A program made the position numbers and the translations under genes. The notes beneath the pieces were generated by a model that worked only from the letters and a program-made list of their open reading frames with translations, searched no databases and was not told where the DNA came from. A stretch of 64,000 nt of DNA from CBFHSD01 sp965658375. GTDB taxonomy: Bacteria; Bacteroidota; Bacteroidia; Flavobacteriales_G; Salibacteraceae. The DNA lies in assembly GCA_965658375.1 (NCBI GenBank), contig CBFHSD010000001.1, forward strand, positions 1-64,000, given 5' to 3'. The stretch's first letter is position 1, and each line of letters starts with the position of its first letter. Positions 46,716 through 55,099 of this stretch are shown piece by piece.

Positions 46716-46904
46716 ATGTTAGAATTAACTAAAACAGTACTTGATAAAGTAAGCTTTGACAAATCTCTCTTCAAAAAGGAATTATTGAAAGCAACGAAGT
46801 GGCTTCATAAAGAAGACCTTTTATTGCTTCAGGCATGGTGCGTAGCAAAATATGCCAGTACTCACCAAGACCTAATTTTAGAAGCTTTCCAAAGCATTTC
46901 TTAA
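46716..46904 (+). CDS. Small conserved protein of unknown function
   Basis: A 62-aa, helical, Lys/Leu-rich protein (MLELTKTVLDKVSFDKSLFK) with an invariant-looking LLLLQAWCVAKY segment. It has no signal peptide or membrane helix and looks like a widespread small Bacteroidota protein family. It lies 31 nt after the barrel gene and ends at a terminator, so it may be the last gene of the TlpA-DUF6029 cluster or an independent unit. I do not recognise a function. Confidence 0.8.
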   Translation: MLELTKTVLDKVSFDKSLFKKELLKATKWLHKEDLLLLQAWCVAKYASTHQDLILEAFQSIS

Positions 46905-46924
46905 TGTTAAACTTTAAAATCTAG

Positions 46925-46957
46925 AAAGGCGAAATCGAATTGGTTTCGCTTTTTTTT
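46925..46957 (+). terminator. Rho-independent terminator after the small protein gene
   Basis: GCGAAATC (46929-46936) pairs with GGTTTCGC (46942-46949), one G-T pair, followed by eight T. It separates this gene from the convergent queG. Confidence 0.85.
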
Positions 46958-47876
46958 ATTTGGATTGGGCTTCTATGTTTCTTTTTAAGCCTGCGTAACC
47001 CGTCCGTTTAACCGGAGTTCCCGCAAAGACTTGATCAAAAACGTCTTCTGTTAGTTCTTCCCAGTCTTTTTTAGCCCACTCTTTGAGCTCATCTTTTAAC
47101 TTAAAAGAGGTTTCCTCTGTTGGTTTTGATAGTCTATTCCAAGGACATACATCTTGGCAAACATCACAACCAAAAATCCAATCGTCAAAGGTCGCGGCAG
47201 TCTCTTTCTCTATAGCGTCTTTCAACTCTATGGTGTAATAGCTGATGCACTTACTTCCGTCTATCTCATAAGGCGCATTTAAAGCTCCAGTAGGGCAAGC
47301 ATCTAAACAGCGAGTGCATGTGCCACAATAGTCTTTTACTGGGCCGTCATAAACCAATTCAATATCTAAGACTATTTCGGCAAGAAAGAAAAATGAACCA
47401 CTCTTTTTATTGATGATGTTTGTGTTTTTTCCCATCCATCCTAAACCTGATTTTTTCGCCCAAACCTTGTCCATGATTGGCGCAGAATCTACGAATGCTC
47501 TTCCAGAAATATCCCCAATTTCACTTTTAATATCATTCATCAAATGCTTCAACTTCTTTTTAATCACCTTGTGGTAATCTCTTCCATAAGCATATTTAGA
47601 TATCTGGAAAGTATCTTGGTTTTGGCGTTCTTCTGGATAGTAATTTAAAGCGAATGAAACTATGGATTTAGCTCCTGGAAAAAGTTTTGTAGGATCCATA
47701 CGAAGATCAAAGTGATTCTCCATCCAGTTCATTTCTCCATTCTTTTGAGATGTAAGCCACTTCTCTAGATATAAGGCTTGTTCATTGAGCGGTTCAGCTT
47801 TACTAATACCGCAGTAAAAGAAACCGTGGTCTTGGGCCAATCGCTTAATGAAATCGCTGTTCTTTTGAGTGTCCAT
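46956..47876 (-). CDS. queG: Epoxyqueuosine reductase QueG
   Basis: A 306-aa cytoplasmic cobalamin and iron-sulfur enzyme that reduces epoxyqueuosine to queuosine in tRNA. The ferredoxin-like part has CGTCTRCLDACPTGAL and CDVCQDVCPWN, giving two [4Fe-4S] sites. The N-terminal cobalamin-binding part includes SFALNYYP and DSAPIMDKVWAKKSG. It starts one base after the ruvB stop and shares its transcript. The cobalamin adenosyltransferase at 23925 indicates the cell handles B12, although QueG itself uses cobalamin directly. Confidence 0.95.
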   Translation of the reverse strand: MDTQKNSDFIKRLAQDHGFFYCGISKAEPLNEQALYLEKWLTSQKNGEMNWMENHFDLRMDPTKLFPGAKSIVSFALNYYPEERQNQDTFQISKYAYGRDYHKVIKKKLKHLMNDIKSEIGDISGRAFVDSAPIMDKVWAKKSGLGWMGKNTNIINKKSGSFFFLAEIVLDIELVYDGPVKDYCGTCTRCLDACPTGALNAPYEIDGSKCISYYTIELKDAIEKETAATFDDWIFGCDVCQDVCPWNRLSKPTEETSFKLKDELKEWAKKDWEELTEDVFDQVFAGTPVKRTGYAGLKRNIEAQSK

Positions 47877-48902
47877 CTAAAAGAGCCTTTGCTGGTCTTT
47901 TACAGATAAGGTTCTTCCCAAATGTTCGTAAGCCAACTGTGTTGCTTGTCTTCCTCTTGGAGTTCTGGTTAAAAATCCTTCTTGAATCAAAAAGGGTTCA
48001 TAAACTTCCTCTAGAGTTCCTCCATTCTCTCCTACCGCTGTAGCGATAGTGGTTAAGCCAACAGGACCTCCATTGAATTTATCAATAATTGTGGCTAGAA
48101 ATTTATTGTCCATTTCATCTAAACCATGCTTGTCAACATTCAAAGCTTCTAATGCATACTGAGCGATTGATAAATCAATATTTCCGTCTCCTTCTATCTG
48201 TGCAAAATCACGCACTCTTCTTAGCAATGCGTTGGCAATTCTTGGTGTTCCCCTGCTTCTGCGAGCAATTTCTTGTGCTGCTTTATGATGAATAGGAATA
48301 TTCAGAATATCTGAGGAACGCGCTACAATAGAAGCTAGCAAATCACTGTTGTAATACTTCAATCTTGCATTGATTCCAAAACGCGCTCTCAGCGGAGAAG
48401 TCAAAAGTCCTGATCGTGTTGTTGCACCAATTAAGGTAAAAGGGCTCAGTTCTATTTGAACCGTACGCGCATTTGGCCCAGAATCAATCATAATGTCAAT
48501 CTTGTAATCTTCCATTGCTGAATACAAGAACTCCTCTACAATAGGGCTTAAACGGTGTATTTCATCAATGAAGAGAACATCGTTCTCATCTAAATTTGTT
48601 AATAGTCCGGCTAAGTCTCCAGGCTTGTCTAATACAGGACCTGAGGTGATTTTAATTCCAACCTCCATTTCATTGGCAATAATATTTGCCAAAGTTGTTT
48701 TCCCAAGACCTGGAGGTCCATGTAATAAAACATGGTCAAGAGCTTCACCTCTCTGCACAGCAGCTTTCACAAAAATCTTCAAATTCGCGACCACTTGATC
48801 CTGACCCGAAAAATCTTCAAATTGAGCGGGCCTCAATACTTTTTCTATATCTCTGTCGGTTTGAGATAAATGATCTTCACCTGCCTGTAGATTTTCATTC
48901 AT
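47877..48902 (-). CDS. ruvB: Holliday junction DNA helicase RuvB
   Basis: A 341-aa AAA+ motor that drives branch migration with RuvA. It contains Walker [10 protein letters not shown] (62-70), Walker [10 protein letters not shown], sensor 1 GATTRSGLL, and the RuvB winged-helix C-terminus (RTPRGR). A perfect TAAATTTG -7 element ends 6 nt upstream of the ATG. queG follows directly. The respiratory operon lies upstream on the same strand. Confidence 0.97.
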   Translation of the reverse strand: MNENLQAGEDHLSQTDRDIEKVLRPAQFEDFSGQDQVVANLKIFVKAAVQRGEALDHVLLHGPPGLGKTTLANIIANEMEVGIKITSGPVLDKPGDLAGLLTNLDENDVLFIDEIHRLSPIVEEFLYSAMEDYKIDIMIDSGPNARTVQIELSPFTLIGATTRSGLLTSPLRARFGINARLKYYNSDLLASIVARSSDILNIPIHHKAAQEIARRSRGTPRIANALLRRVRDFAQIEGDGNIDLSIAQYALEALNVDKHGLDEMDNKFLATIIDKFNGGPVGLTTIATAVGENGGTLEEVYEPFLIQEGFLTRTPRGRQATQLAYEHLGRTLSVKDQQRLF

Positions 48903-48908
48903 ACCTTA

Positions 48909-48916
48909 CAAATTTA
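48909..48916 (-). promoter_or_regulatory. Putative -7 promoter element for ruvB-queG
   Basis: Minus-strand TAAATTTG matches TAnnTTTG perfectly and ends 6 nt before the ruvB ATG. This would give a nearly leaderless mRNA. No spaced -33 TTG found. Confidence 0.45.
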
Positions 48917-48969
48917 AAACAAACCATCGCTTATGCCTACCTGAACGTATACATCACCCAAATATTTAA

Positions 48970-49593
48970 TCACGGAGTTGTTGTATTCAAAGCCGCTCTT
49001 AAGTCATCTAAATACAGGGCTGCTTTTAAAACATATATTGGCGAATTAATACGCTGCTTGGTATACCTATCACCAATTAATGCCAAACGAAATCCAATTC
49101 CTCCACCTATCCCAAAGTACTTTAGCACCCTTCTTTCTGCACTCATGTATGGCTCATACAAGAGTAAGAAATGACTCTTATAATTCTCGCCTTCGTAGCC
49201 GAAATGTGTAACCCCCGCACCTACCATCGCTAAAATTGAGACTTTCCATTTATCATCTAAATAGTAAACCCAATCTGCATACGGAGCAACATAGTTCAAA
49301 CGGTATCGTGCATAAACCATTGATTGGTCATCGATTCTAATAGAATCATTGATTCGAGAACTGAGCCAATTGTATGATAGACCGACTTTAAAGGTTTGAT
49401 CGAAATTACCGCCAATGCGAAGTGCATTGATACGAGCGTATTTACTTCCAATAAAAGAGTTTCTCGTTTCGTACTTTAAATCAAGACTAGGTGTTTCATC
49501 TTGAAAGGCATTCTCTATTGGTGTAAAAAACTGAGCATAACTAGTAATACAGGAAAATACCATTCCAACAAAAAAAATGCCCTTCACTTTCAT
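48970..49593 (-). CDS. Exported, outer-membrane-type protein of unknown function
   Basis: A 207-aa protein beginning MKVKGIFFVGMVFSCITSYA as a signal peptide. The mature part is beta-rich with repeating aromatic strands (FKVGLSYNWL, MVYARYRLNYV, WKVSILAMVG, FGIGGGIGFRLAL), like small outer-membrane barrels. Upstream in-frame ATGs (to 49680) fall in the coxA coding region and would place extra residues before the signal. The ATG at 49593 sits in the loop of a terminator hairpin. It lies between coxA and ruvB; no respiratory function is evident. Confidence 0.78.
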   Translation of the reverse strand: MKVKGIFFVGMVFSCITSYAQFFTPIENAFQDETPSLDLKYETRNSFIGSKYARINALRIGGNFDQTFKVGLSYNWLSSRINDSIRIDDQSMVYARYRLNYVAPYADWVYYLDDKWKVSILAMVGAGVTHFGYEGENYKSHFLLLYEPYMSAERRVLKYFGIGGGIGFRLALIGDRYTKQRINSPIYVLKAALYLDDLRAALNTTTP

Positions 49594-49603
49594 GAAAGGC
49601 ATT
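49571..49603 (-). terminator. Terminator hairpin of the respiratory operon, overlapping the next start codon
   Basis: On the minus strand AATGCCTTTC (49603-49594) pairs with GAAGGGCATT (49585-49576), one G-T pair, around the loop ATGAAAGT, followed by a T-run (49577-49571). It begins 24 nt after the coxA stop. The loop's ATG is the start codon of the next gene. Confidence 0.75.
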
Positions 49604-49627
49604 CTTATAAATTTTGTATTCTTCGAA

Positions 49628-51403
49628 TTAATGCTCACCATCCACTTCACCTTCTTCCAAAGGTACAGTTTGCGGAACAAAATCCTCTTCTTTTCCAGGC
49701 TTCGAATAATCGTATGCCCATCTGTACACTTCAGGTAAAGCCCCAGGCCAGTTTCCGTGAATATGCTCTACCGGAGTAGTCCATTCCAAAGAGTTTGCTT
49801 TCCATGGGTTTTGCGGTGCTTTTGGTCCTCTCCAAATTGAATAGAAGAAGTTGAAGAAGAATATTACTTGTGCTAATGAACCAATAATTGCAAAAACCGT
49901 CATCAATACTTGCATATCAACGAATCCGTCAAATAACGGGAATTCTGTATTTGAATAGTAGCGTCTTGGTACACCTGCTAGTCCCATGAAGTGCATTGGG
50001 AAGAATACCCCATAACCACTTACAAAGGTCAGCCAGAAATGCGCATATCCAAGCTTCATATTCATCATTCTTCCATACATTTTCGGGAACCAATGGTATA
50101 CTCCAGCAAACATTGCCAATACTGCTGATAGACCCATCACAATGTGGAAGTGTGCAACTACAAAATATGTATCGTGTAAGTTGATATCCAAGGCTGAATC
50201 AGCTAAAATAATACCTGTTAATCCTCCAGATAAGAAAGTAGAAACCATTCCTATAGAGAACATCATGGCAGGTGTAAATCTGATATTTCCTTTCCATAAT
50301 GTTGTAAGGTAATTAAACACTTTAACCGCTGATGGAATTGCTATGAGCAATGTTGTGAATGTAAACACACTACCCAAGAATGGGTCCATACCCGTAACGA
50401 ACATGTGGTGACCCCAAACTATGAAGGATAAGAATCCAATAGCCAGAATAGAACCTACCATAGCTCTGTAGCCAAAAATTGGTTTTCTAGAGTTGTTTGC
50501 AATCACTTCCGAAGTTATCCCTAATGCTGGAAGCAAAATAATATAAACTTCTGGGTGACCTAAGAACCAGAATAAATGTTCGTACAAAATCGGTGAACCA
50601 CCACTGTGCTCTAAAGCTTCTCCAGCAATGTATATATCCGATAAGTAAAAACTCGTTCCGAATCCTCTATCAAAAATCATCAATACTACTGCAGATAGTA
50701 ATACTGGGAAAGAAAGCAGCCCTAAGATAGCGGTTACAAAAAGTGCCCAAACACTTAATGGTAAACGCGTCATGGTCATTCCTTTTGTTCTTAAGTTTAT
50801 TATAGTAACAATGTAGTTTAACCCTCCAATCAATGAAGATGCGATGAAGATACCCATCGCTGTAATCCATAGGGTCATCCCCATTCCAGAACCAGGCATT
50901 GCTTGTGGCAATAAACTCAATGGTGGATATACTGTCCAACCACCTGATGCTGGACCCGATTCAACGAAAAGTGAGCTTAACATGATTACCGAAGCCAAAA
51001 AGAAGAGCCAGTAAGACAACATGTTTAAGAAACCACTTGCCATGTCACGTGCTCCAATTTGCAATGGAATAAGTAGGTTCGCAAACGTTCCACTTAGACC
51101 CGCTGTCAATAGGAAGAAAACCATAATGGTTCCATGTATTGTACCCAATGCCAAATACATATTTGGATCTAGTACTCCACCTGGAGCCCATTTCTCTCCC
51201 AAGAAGAAAGACAATATTTTAAAGCTTTCGCCTGGGTAAGCCAGTTGTAATCGGAATAGTACCGACATTATCATACCAACTGTTGCCATACTCATACCTG
51301 TAATTAGGAATTGCTTCCCAATCATCTTGTGATCTTGACTGAAGATATACTTCGACACGAATGATTCGTGATGATGCTCTGCCGCGTGTGTTTGACCTGC
51401 CAT
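49628..51403 (-). CDS. coxA: Cytochrome c oxidase subunit I
   Basis: A 591-aa heme-copper oxidase core subunit with at least twelve membrane helices. GHPEVY (around residue 285) carries the CuB His and the cross-linked Tyr, and the Glu of the D proton channel, so it is an A1-type oxidase. WGHHMF and AHFHIVMG provide further heme and CuB ligands. It is the last gene of the operon actABCDEF-coxB-coxA and would receive electrons from ActE or ActA through subunit II. No subunit III gene follows here. Confidence 0.97.
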   Translation of the reverse strand: MAGQTHAAEHHHESFVSKYIFSQDHKMIGKQFLITGMSMATVGMIMSVLFRLQLAYPGESFKILSFFLGEKWAPGGVLDPNMYLALGTIHGTIMVFFLLTAGLSGTFANLLIPLQIGARDMASGFLNMLSYWLFFLASVIMLSSLFVESGPASGGWTVYPPLSLLPQAMPGSGMGMTLWITAMGIFIASSLIGGLNYIVTIINLRTKGMTMTRLPLSVWALFVTAILGLLSFPVLLSAVVLMIFDRGFGTSFYLSDIYIAGEALEHSGGSPILYEHLFWFLGHPEVYIILLPALGITSEVIANNSRKPIFGYRAMVGSILAIGFLSFIVWGHHMFVTGMDPFLGSVFTFTTLLIAIPSAVKVFNYLTTLWKGNIRFTPAMMFSIGMVSTFLSGGLTGIILADSALDINLHDTYFVVAHFHIVMGLSAVLAMFAGVYHWFPKMYGRMMNMKLGYAHFWLTFVSGYGVFFPMHFMGLAGVPRRYYSNTEFPLFDGFVDMQVLMTVFAIIGSLAQVIFFFNFFYSIWRGPKAPQNPWKANSLEWTTPVEHIHGNWPGALPEVYRWAYDYSKPGKEEDFVPQTVPLEEGEVDGEH

Positions 51404-51425
51404 TTACAGTGCTTTTATAGTATTG

Positions 51426-52610
51426 TTATTGACTAATTGTTGCTAGATCCGAAGTTGTTTTATTAACAGCGGCAAAAGACTTTTGTTCCCCTAACCATTT
51501 GTTATAATCTGCTTCAGATTCTACGATAATATCCATCTGCATATTGTAGTGCGCTGCACCACATACTTTGTTACATAATAGTATGTAATTGAAATCTGGA
51601 TTTCCAGTTTTTAATTTCATATCTGCTGTTGTAATGGTAGGAGTAAACTTAAAAGAAGTCACTTCTCCTGGCACTGAATTCATTTGCGCTCTAAAATGAG
51701 GCATATACGCTGAGTGAATTACATCTTGACTTCTGAACTGAAAGAATACTTCCTTTCCTACAGGGATATGAAATTCAACCTTTACCATTTTGTCATCTAA
51801 GCCAGCATTGTAAGGTGCTGCATTTTGCTCATACTTGTACTGATGTACATAGATTTTGGACAGCTGTCTTTTTCTTAAGTCTAACTTTTCAGAAGCCTCT
51901 TCTTCCTTTAAACCGCCTTCTGGTGCTTCAGCAACCTCAGCTTCCAAACCAGCAATTTCTTCTTCCAACTCAGCAATACGTGTTTCAATAGACTCTTTTG
52001 TTACAAGACCAAGAGCATTGATGCCGCCAATGAAGTTGAAATTCGCTTCGCCCAATTGATTGTCAGAACCCGCATATCTCGCTGTCCAATCAAACTGTTT
52101 AGAATACAATTCGATACGAATCGCATCTTCTGATGGTTCGCTTGTAATCTCATTCCAGGCTGTTAAACCATATATAATGATTACCGCTAGCACTATTGCC
52201 GGAACAGTTGTCCAAAGCAATTCCAGTTTGTTGTTATGTGTTACAAACTCCGCTCTTTTACCCGGTCTCCAATAATACTTCCCAGTGAAGTAAGCGAGAA
52301 TAAGGTGCGTGATTACAAATACAGCGATAATAATCAAGAAATTGAAATTCAAAACCGTATCAATTACAGCTCCATGCTCACTTGCTGCTTCTGGCAACAT
52401 AAATGGGCTGTACTTCTGAGCGATGTAAATAAAAAATCCAAAGTACGCAAGTACAAATAGACCCCACAATCTTCCACGCGTTCTATTCTCTGCAAAATCA
52501 ACCGATGTTTGATTATCTCCTTTCAGTTTCCATGTCAATTCAAATACGCGAACCAACTGTACAACTCCGGCAACGGCTGCTAAAACTGCTATAATCGTTA
52601 AAATGATCAT
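51426..52610 (-). CDS. coxB: Cytochrome c oxidase subunit II
   Basis: A 394-aa subunit with membrane helices near the N-terminus (about 1-20 and two around 55-130) and a cupredoxin CuA domain. The CuA motif is CNKVCGAAHYNM (C-x3-C-x3-H-x2-M), complete. A charged coiled-coil insertion (about 205-250, Glu/Ala/Leu-rich) interrupts the domain, as in other Bacteroidota. There is no fused C-terminal cytochrome c, so electrons must come from a separate heme protein, probably ActE or the ActA domain. It lies 22 nt upstream of coxA. Confidence 0.95.
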   Translation of the reverse strand: MIILTIIAVLAAVAGVVQLVRVFELTWKLKGDNQTSVDFAENRTRGRLWGLFVLAYFGFFIYIAQKYSPFMLPEAASEHGAVIDTVLNFNFLIIIAVFVITHLILAYFTGKYYWRPGKRAEFVTHNNKLELLWTTVPAIVLAVIIIYGLTAWNEITSEPSEDAIRIELYSKQFDWTARYAGSDNQLGEANFNFIGGINALGLVTKESIETRIAELEEEIAGLEAEVAEAPEGGLKEEEASEKLDLRKRQLSKIYVHQYKYEQNAAPYNAGLDDKMVKVEFHIPVGKEVFFQFRSQDVIHSAYMPHFRAQMNSVPGEVTSFKFTPTITTADMKLKTGNPDFNYILLCNKVCGAAHYNMQMDIIVESEADYNKWLGEQKSFAAVNKTTSDLATISQ

Positions 52611-52631
52611 ATCTTATCTGAGTTATTAATC

Positions 52632-53831
52632 TTAGTTAATATGGTGATGTTTACTTTCATCAAGAAGCGGTGCTGCTTGAGGTACCAAAGGCGCTTTTGC
52701 CATTTGTCTGAAGGTTACAAACAAATACAGTCCTAAATAACCCATAAACATTCCAACTTCAATAAATCCAAAGCTTCCAGTATCTTGCATAGCACCCGGC
52801 ACAATTAATAGGTAAGTATCTACCCAGTGACCAATCATTACTATGAAACCGATGATCATCAAAAGTTTGGTATTTCTCTTTGTCTCTTTGGACATTAAGA
52901 ACAACGTTGGCACAATAAAGTTGATGATAATCATTCCCCAGAATGGCCATGCATAGTCTTGAACTCTTGGCAAGAAATAAGCTACTTCTTCTGGAATATT
53001 CGAATACCAATATAACATGTACTGACTAAAGAATAAGTATGTCCATAATATAGAAACGGCAAACACCCATTTCCCGATGTCTTGAATATGGCTTTCATTT
53101 AATACTTTTAAGTACCCCTGAGATTTCAACCACAATGTGATCATCATCACCATTACCATACCTGTTAACCAATAACCTGAGAACAAGTACCATCCGAATA
53201 GTGTGGAGAACCAGTGTGTATCAATTGACATGATCCAATCCCAAGAGAATGCCATTGAAGTAAAACCAAAGAAAACCAAGAAACCAGCGTATGGAGTTAA
53301 GCTTCTTCTGTAGCTTCTTGAATCTGTATATGTGCGTTCTCCCGCGTCTTCTTGTAAAGAATACTTACGGAACAAACGAGCAAATAAAATGTACACTCCT
53401 AAAAAGACTACTGCTCGCCCTAACCAAAACGGGATGTTCAAGTAAGGCTCTTTTCCCGCTATGATATGATCGTAATGATGACTTGTAGGATCCATGATGC
53501 CTTCATGCAACCAATGATAAATATGGTTCCAACCTAGTGCGGCTCCAACGAATACAATCATTAACAATAAAGACCCTATTGGTAAAAAGCCCATTGATGC
53601 TTCAAAAACTCTTCTTACAACAACACTCCATCCCGCTTGCGAAACACTATTGAATGCAACGAAGAACGTTCCAGCAAGAGCAATTCCAAAGAAGTAAAAT
53701 CCATCAATTAAAGCATTCACCCAGGTACGATGTCCATCCGTAAATGCACCGTAGGCTACTGCCGCAACACCTACTAACATCAACCCCATGAAGAGTTTTT
53801 TATGCTTATCGGTAAATTCAAATTGTTCCAT
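52632..53831 (-). CDS. actF: Alternative complex III subunit ActF
   Basis: A 399-aa polytopic protein with about ten helices, conserved among ActF subunits of the alternative complex III (quinol:cytochrome c oxidoreductase). ActF is related to ActC but lacks heme and cluster motifs. It packs with ActC in the membrane and may contribute to proton movement. Its C-terminus is a short charged tail ending in His residues. It lies 21 nt downstream of actE and 21 nt upstream of coxB, supporting one operon. Confidence 0.92.
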   Translation of the reverse strand: MEQFEFTDKHKKLFMGLMLVGVAAVAYGAFTDGHRTWVNALIDGFYFFGIALAGTFFVAFNSVSQAGWSVVVRRVFEASMGFLPIGSLLLMIVFVGAALGWNHIYHWLHEGIMDPTSHHYDHIIAGKEPYLNIPFWLGRAVVFLGVYILFARLFRKYSLQEDAGERTYTDSRSYRRSLTPYAGFLVFFGFTSMAFSWDWIMSIDTHWFSTLFGWYLFSGYWLTGMVMVMMITLWLKSQGYLKVLNESHIQDIGKWVFAVSILWTYLFFSQYMLYWYSNIPEEVAYFLPRVQDYAWPFWGMIIINFIVPTLFLMSKETKRNTKLLMIIGFIVMIGHWVDTYLLIVPGAMQDTGSFGFIEVGMFMGYLGLYLFVTFRQMAKAPLVPQAAPLLDESKHHHIN

Positions 53832-53851
53832 CTTATCCCTTTTATCCGGAT

Positions 53852-54523
53852 TTATAAAGCAGCTACCTCTTCAGCAGCATCAATTTCATTATTCATTTCC
53901 TCTTCAACCAACTCCTCTGTTGACTCTGCTACTTTACCACCGTAAAGAGCATCTAAGTCTTTACCTTGTAATTTCTCAATGTAGTAAGTCAATTTCCATC
54001 TGTCTTCCTGAGAGATTTGGCTGTAATGCGCACCCATCAATCCTTTTCCATACGTAATAGAGAAGAAAATTTTACCAGCGGGTAAATCTTTAATTCTTCC
54101 GTTGTAGGGAGGAGGAGGACCAGGCCATTTTGGGTTGGTGGCTACAGGACCATCTCCTTGACCATCTTTACCATGACACTGCGTACACATTTTATCGTAA
54201 ACCACCTTTCCCTCTTTCACAATTTCAGGTGAATAAGGCAGAGGATTGTTCATTGTTGCAGACTTTTCATAGTCTTCAGGTGTGTTCTGTAACATATAAG
54301 GCATGTGACCTCTGGCAATTGTGCCTTCAGCTGGGAGTCTAGAAGCCATGCTGTCTGCATATAAACCATTCCCTGAGTATGCCTCAAAAGCCGGTGAACG
54401 GTACATGTCTGGCATGTACTCTAATCCTGGACTATTCGGATCTGAAACACAAGAAGTGCTTCCTATGGCTAATCCACCAACTACGGTGAACAGCACTGAT
54501 ATTTGTTTAAGCGTTTTCTTCAT
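53852..54523 (-). CDS. actE: Alternative complex III mono-heme cytochrome c ActE
   Basis: A 223-aa lipoprotein (lipobox ending GSTSC, Cys about residue 25) with one heme c motif, CTQCH, in the context GKDGQGDGP, and MGAHYSQI as probable Met ligand region. ActE carries electrons from the ActA hemes to the oxidase. The C-terminal tail is acidic. It starts 2 nt after the actD stop. Confidence 0.94.
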   Translation of the reverse strand: MKKTLKQISVLFTVVGGLAIGSTSCVSDPNSPGLEYMPDMYRSPAFEAYSGNGLYADSMASRLPAEGTIARGHMPYMLQNTPEDYEKSATMNNPLPYSPEIVKEGKVVYDKMCTQCHGKDGQGDGPVATNPKWPGPPPPYNGRIKDLPAGKIFFSITYGKGLMGAHYSQISQEDRWKLTYYIEKLQGKDLDALYGGKVAESTEELVEEEMNNEIDAAEEVAAL

Positions 54524-54525
54524 GC

Positions 54526-55074
54526 CTAGATGAATTTAACGATTCGTTCTTTTTGAAAAATTTCAACAACTCCAGTTGCTTTCATCTTCTCTTCGAGTTC
54601 GCCCAAATCCATGTTTTGGCTTTTAGGCTCAATCTCAATTGCAAAGTGATCATCTGTTGTTCTTGGGTGCGGATTACGCGCTGGTAAACCTGGTAACGTC
54701 ATGTTTCTAAAGAAATATGTAATTGCCATACCGTGCGCAGCACACAAGACTGTAAATTCAAACATAATAGGAACAAAGGCAGGTAAGTTTGCCATAAAGC
54801 TAAAGTTCGGCTTACCACCAATGTTCATTGGCCAATCAACAATCATAAAATAGTTGATTGCCATAATAGACAGGAATAACCCTGTTAAACCGTACATGAA
54901 AGCTGCAATTGCAATACGAGTCCATTTAATTCCCAATACGTTCTCTAAACCGTGAACTGGAAAGGGAGTGTATGCATCATTCACTTTAATTCCATCTGCC
55001 TGTAACTGCTTGATGCCCGCGATCATCACGTCATCATCATTGTACAGACCGTAAAGAAACTTTTGTGTAGTCAT
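54526..55074 (-). CDS. actD: Alternative complex III subunit ActD (DUF3341)
   Basis: A 182-aa membrane subunit with two helices (about 55-80 and 95-120) and a cytoplasmic N-terminal domain (LYNDDDVMIAGIKQL). It belongs to the DUF3341 family, which is ActD in structurally known complexes. Its role is structural. It lies between actC (25 nt upstream) and actE (2 nt downstream). Confidence 0.93.
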   Translation of the reverse strand: MTTQKFLYGLYNDDDVMIAGIKQLQADGIKVNDAYTPFPVHGLENVLGIKWTRIAIAAFMYGLTGLFLSIMAINYFMIVDWPMNIGGKPNFSFMANLPAFVPIMFEFTVLCAAHGMAITYFFRNMTLPGLPARNPHPRTTDDHFAIEIEPKSQNMDLGELEEKMKATGVVEIFQKERIVKFI

Positions 55075-55099
55075 ATTCTTTTATTCGTTCAGTGATTGA

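Noticed and set aside
48686..49174. 162-codon plus-strand open frame
   Set aside because: It lies antisense to ruvB and to the 48970 gene, both well supported, and shows no signal or domain.
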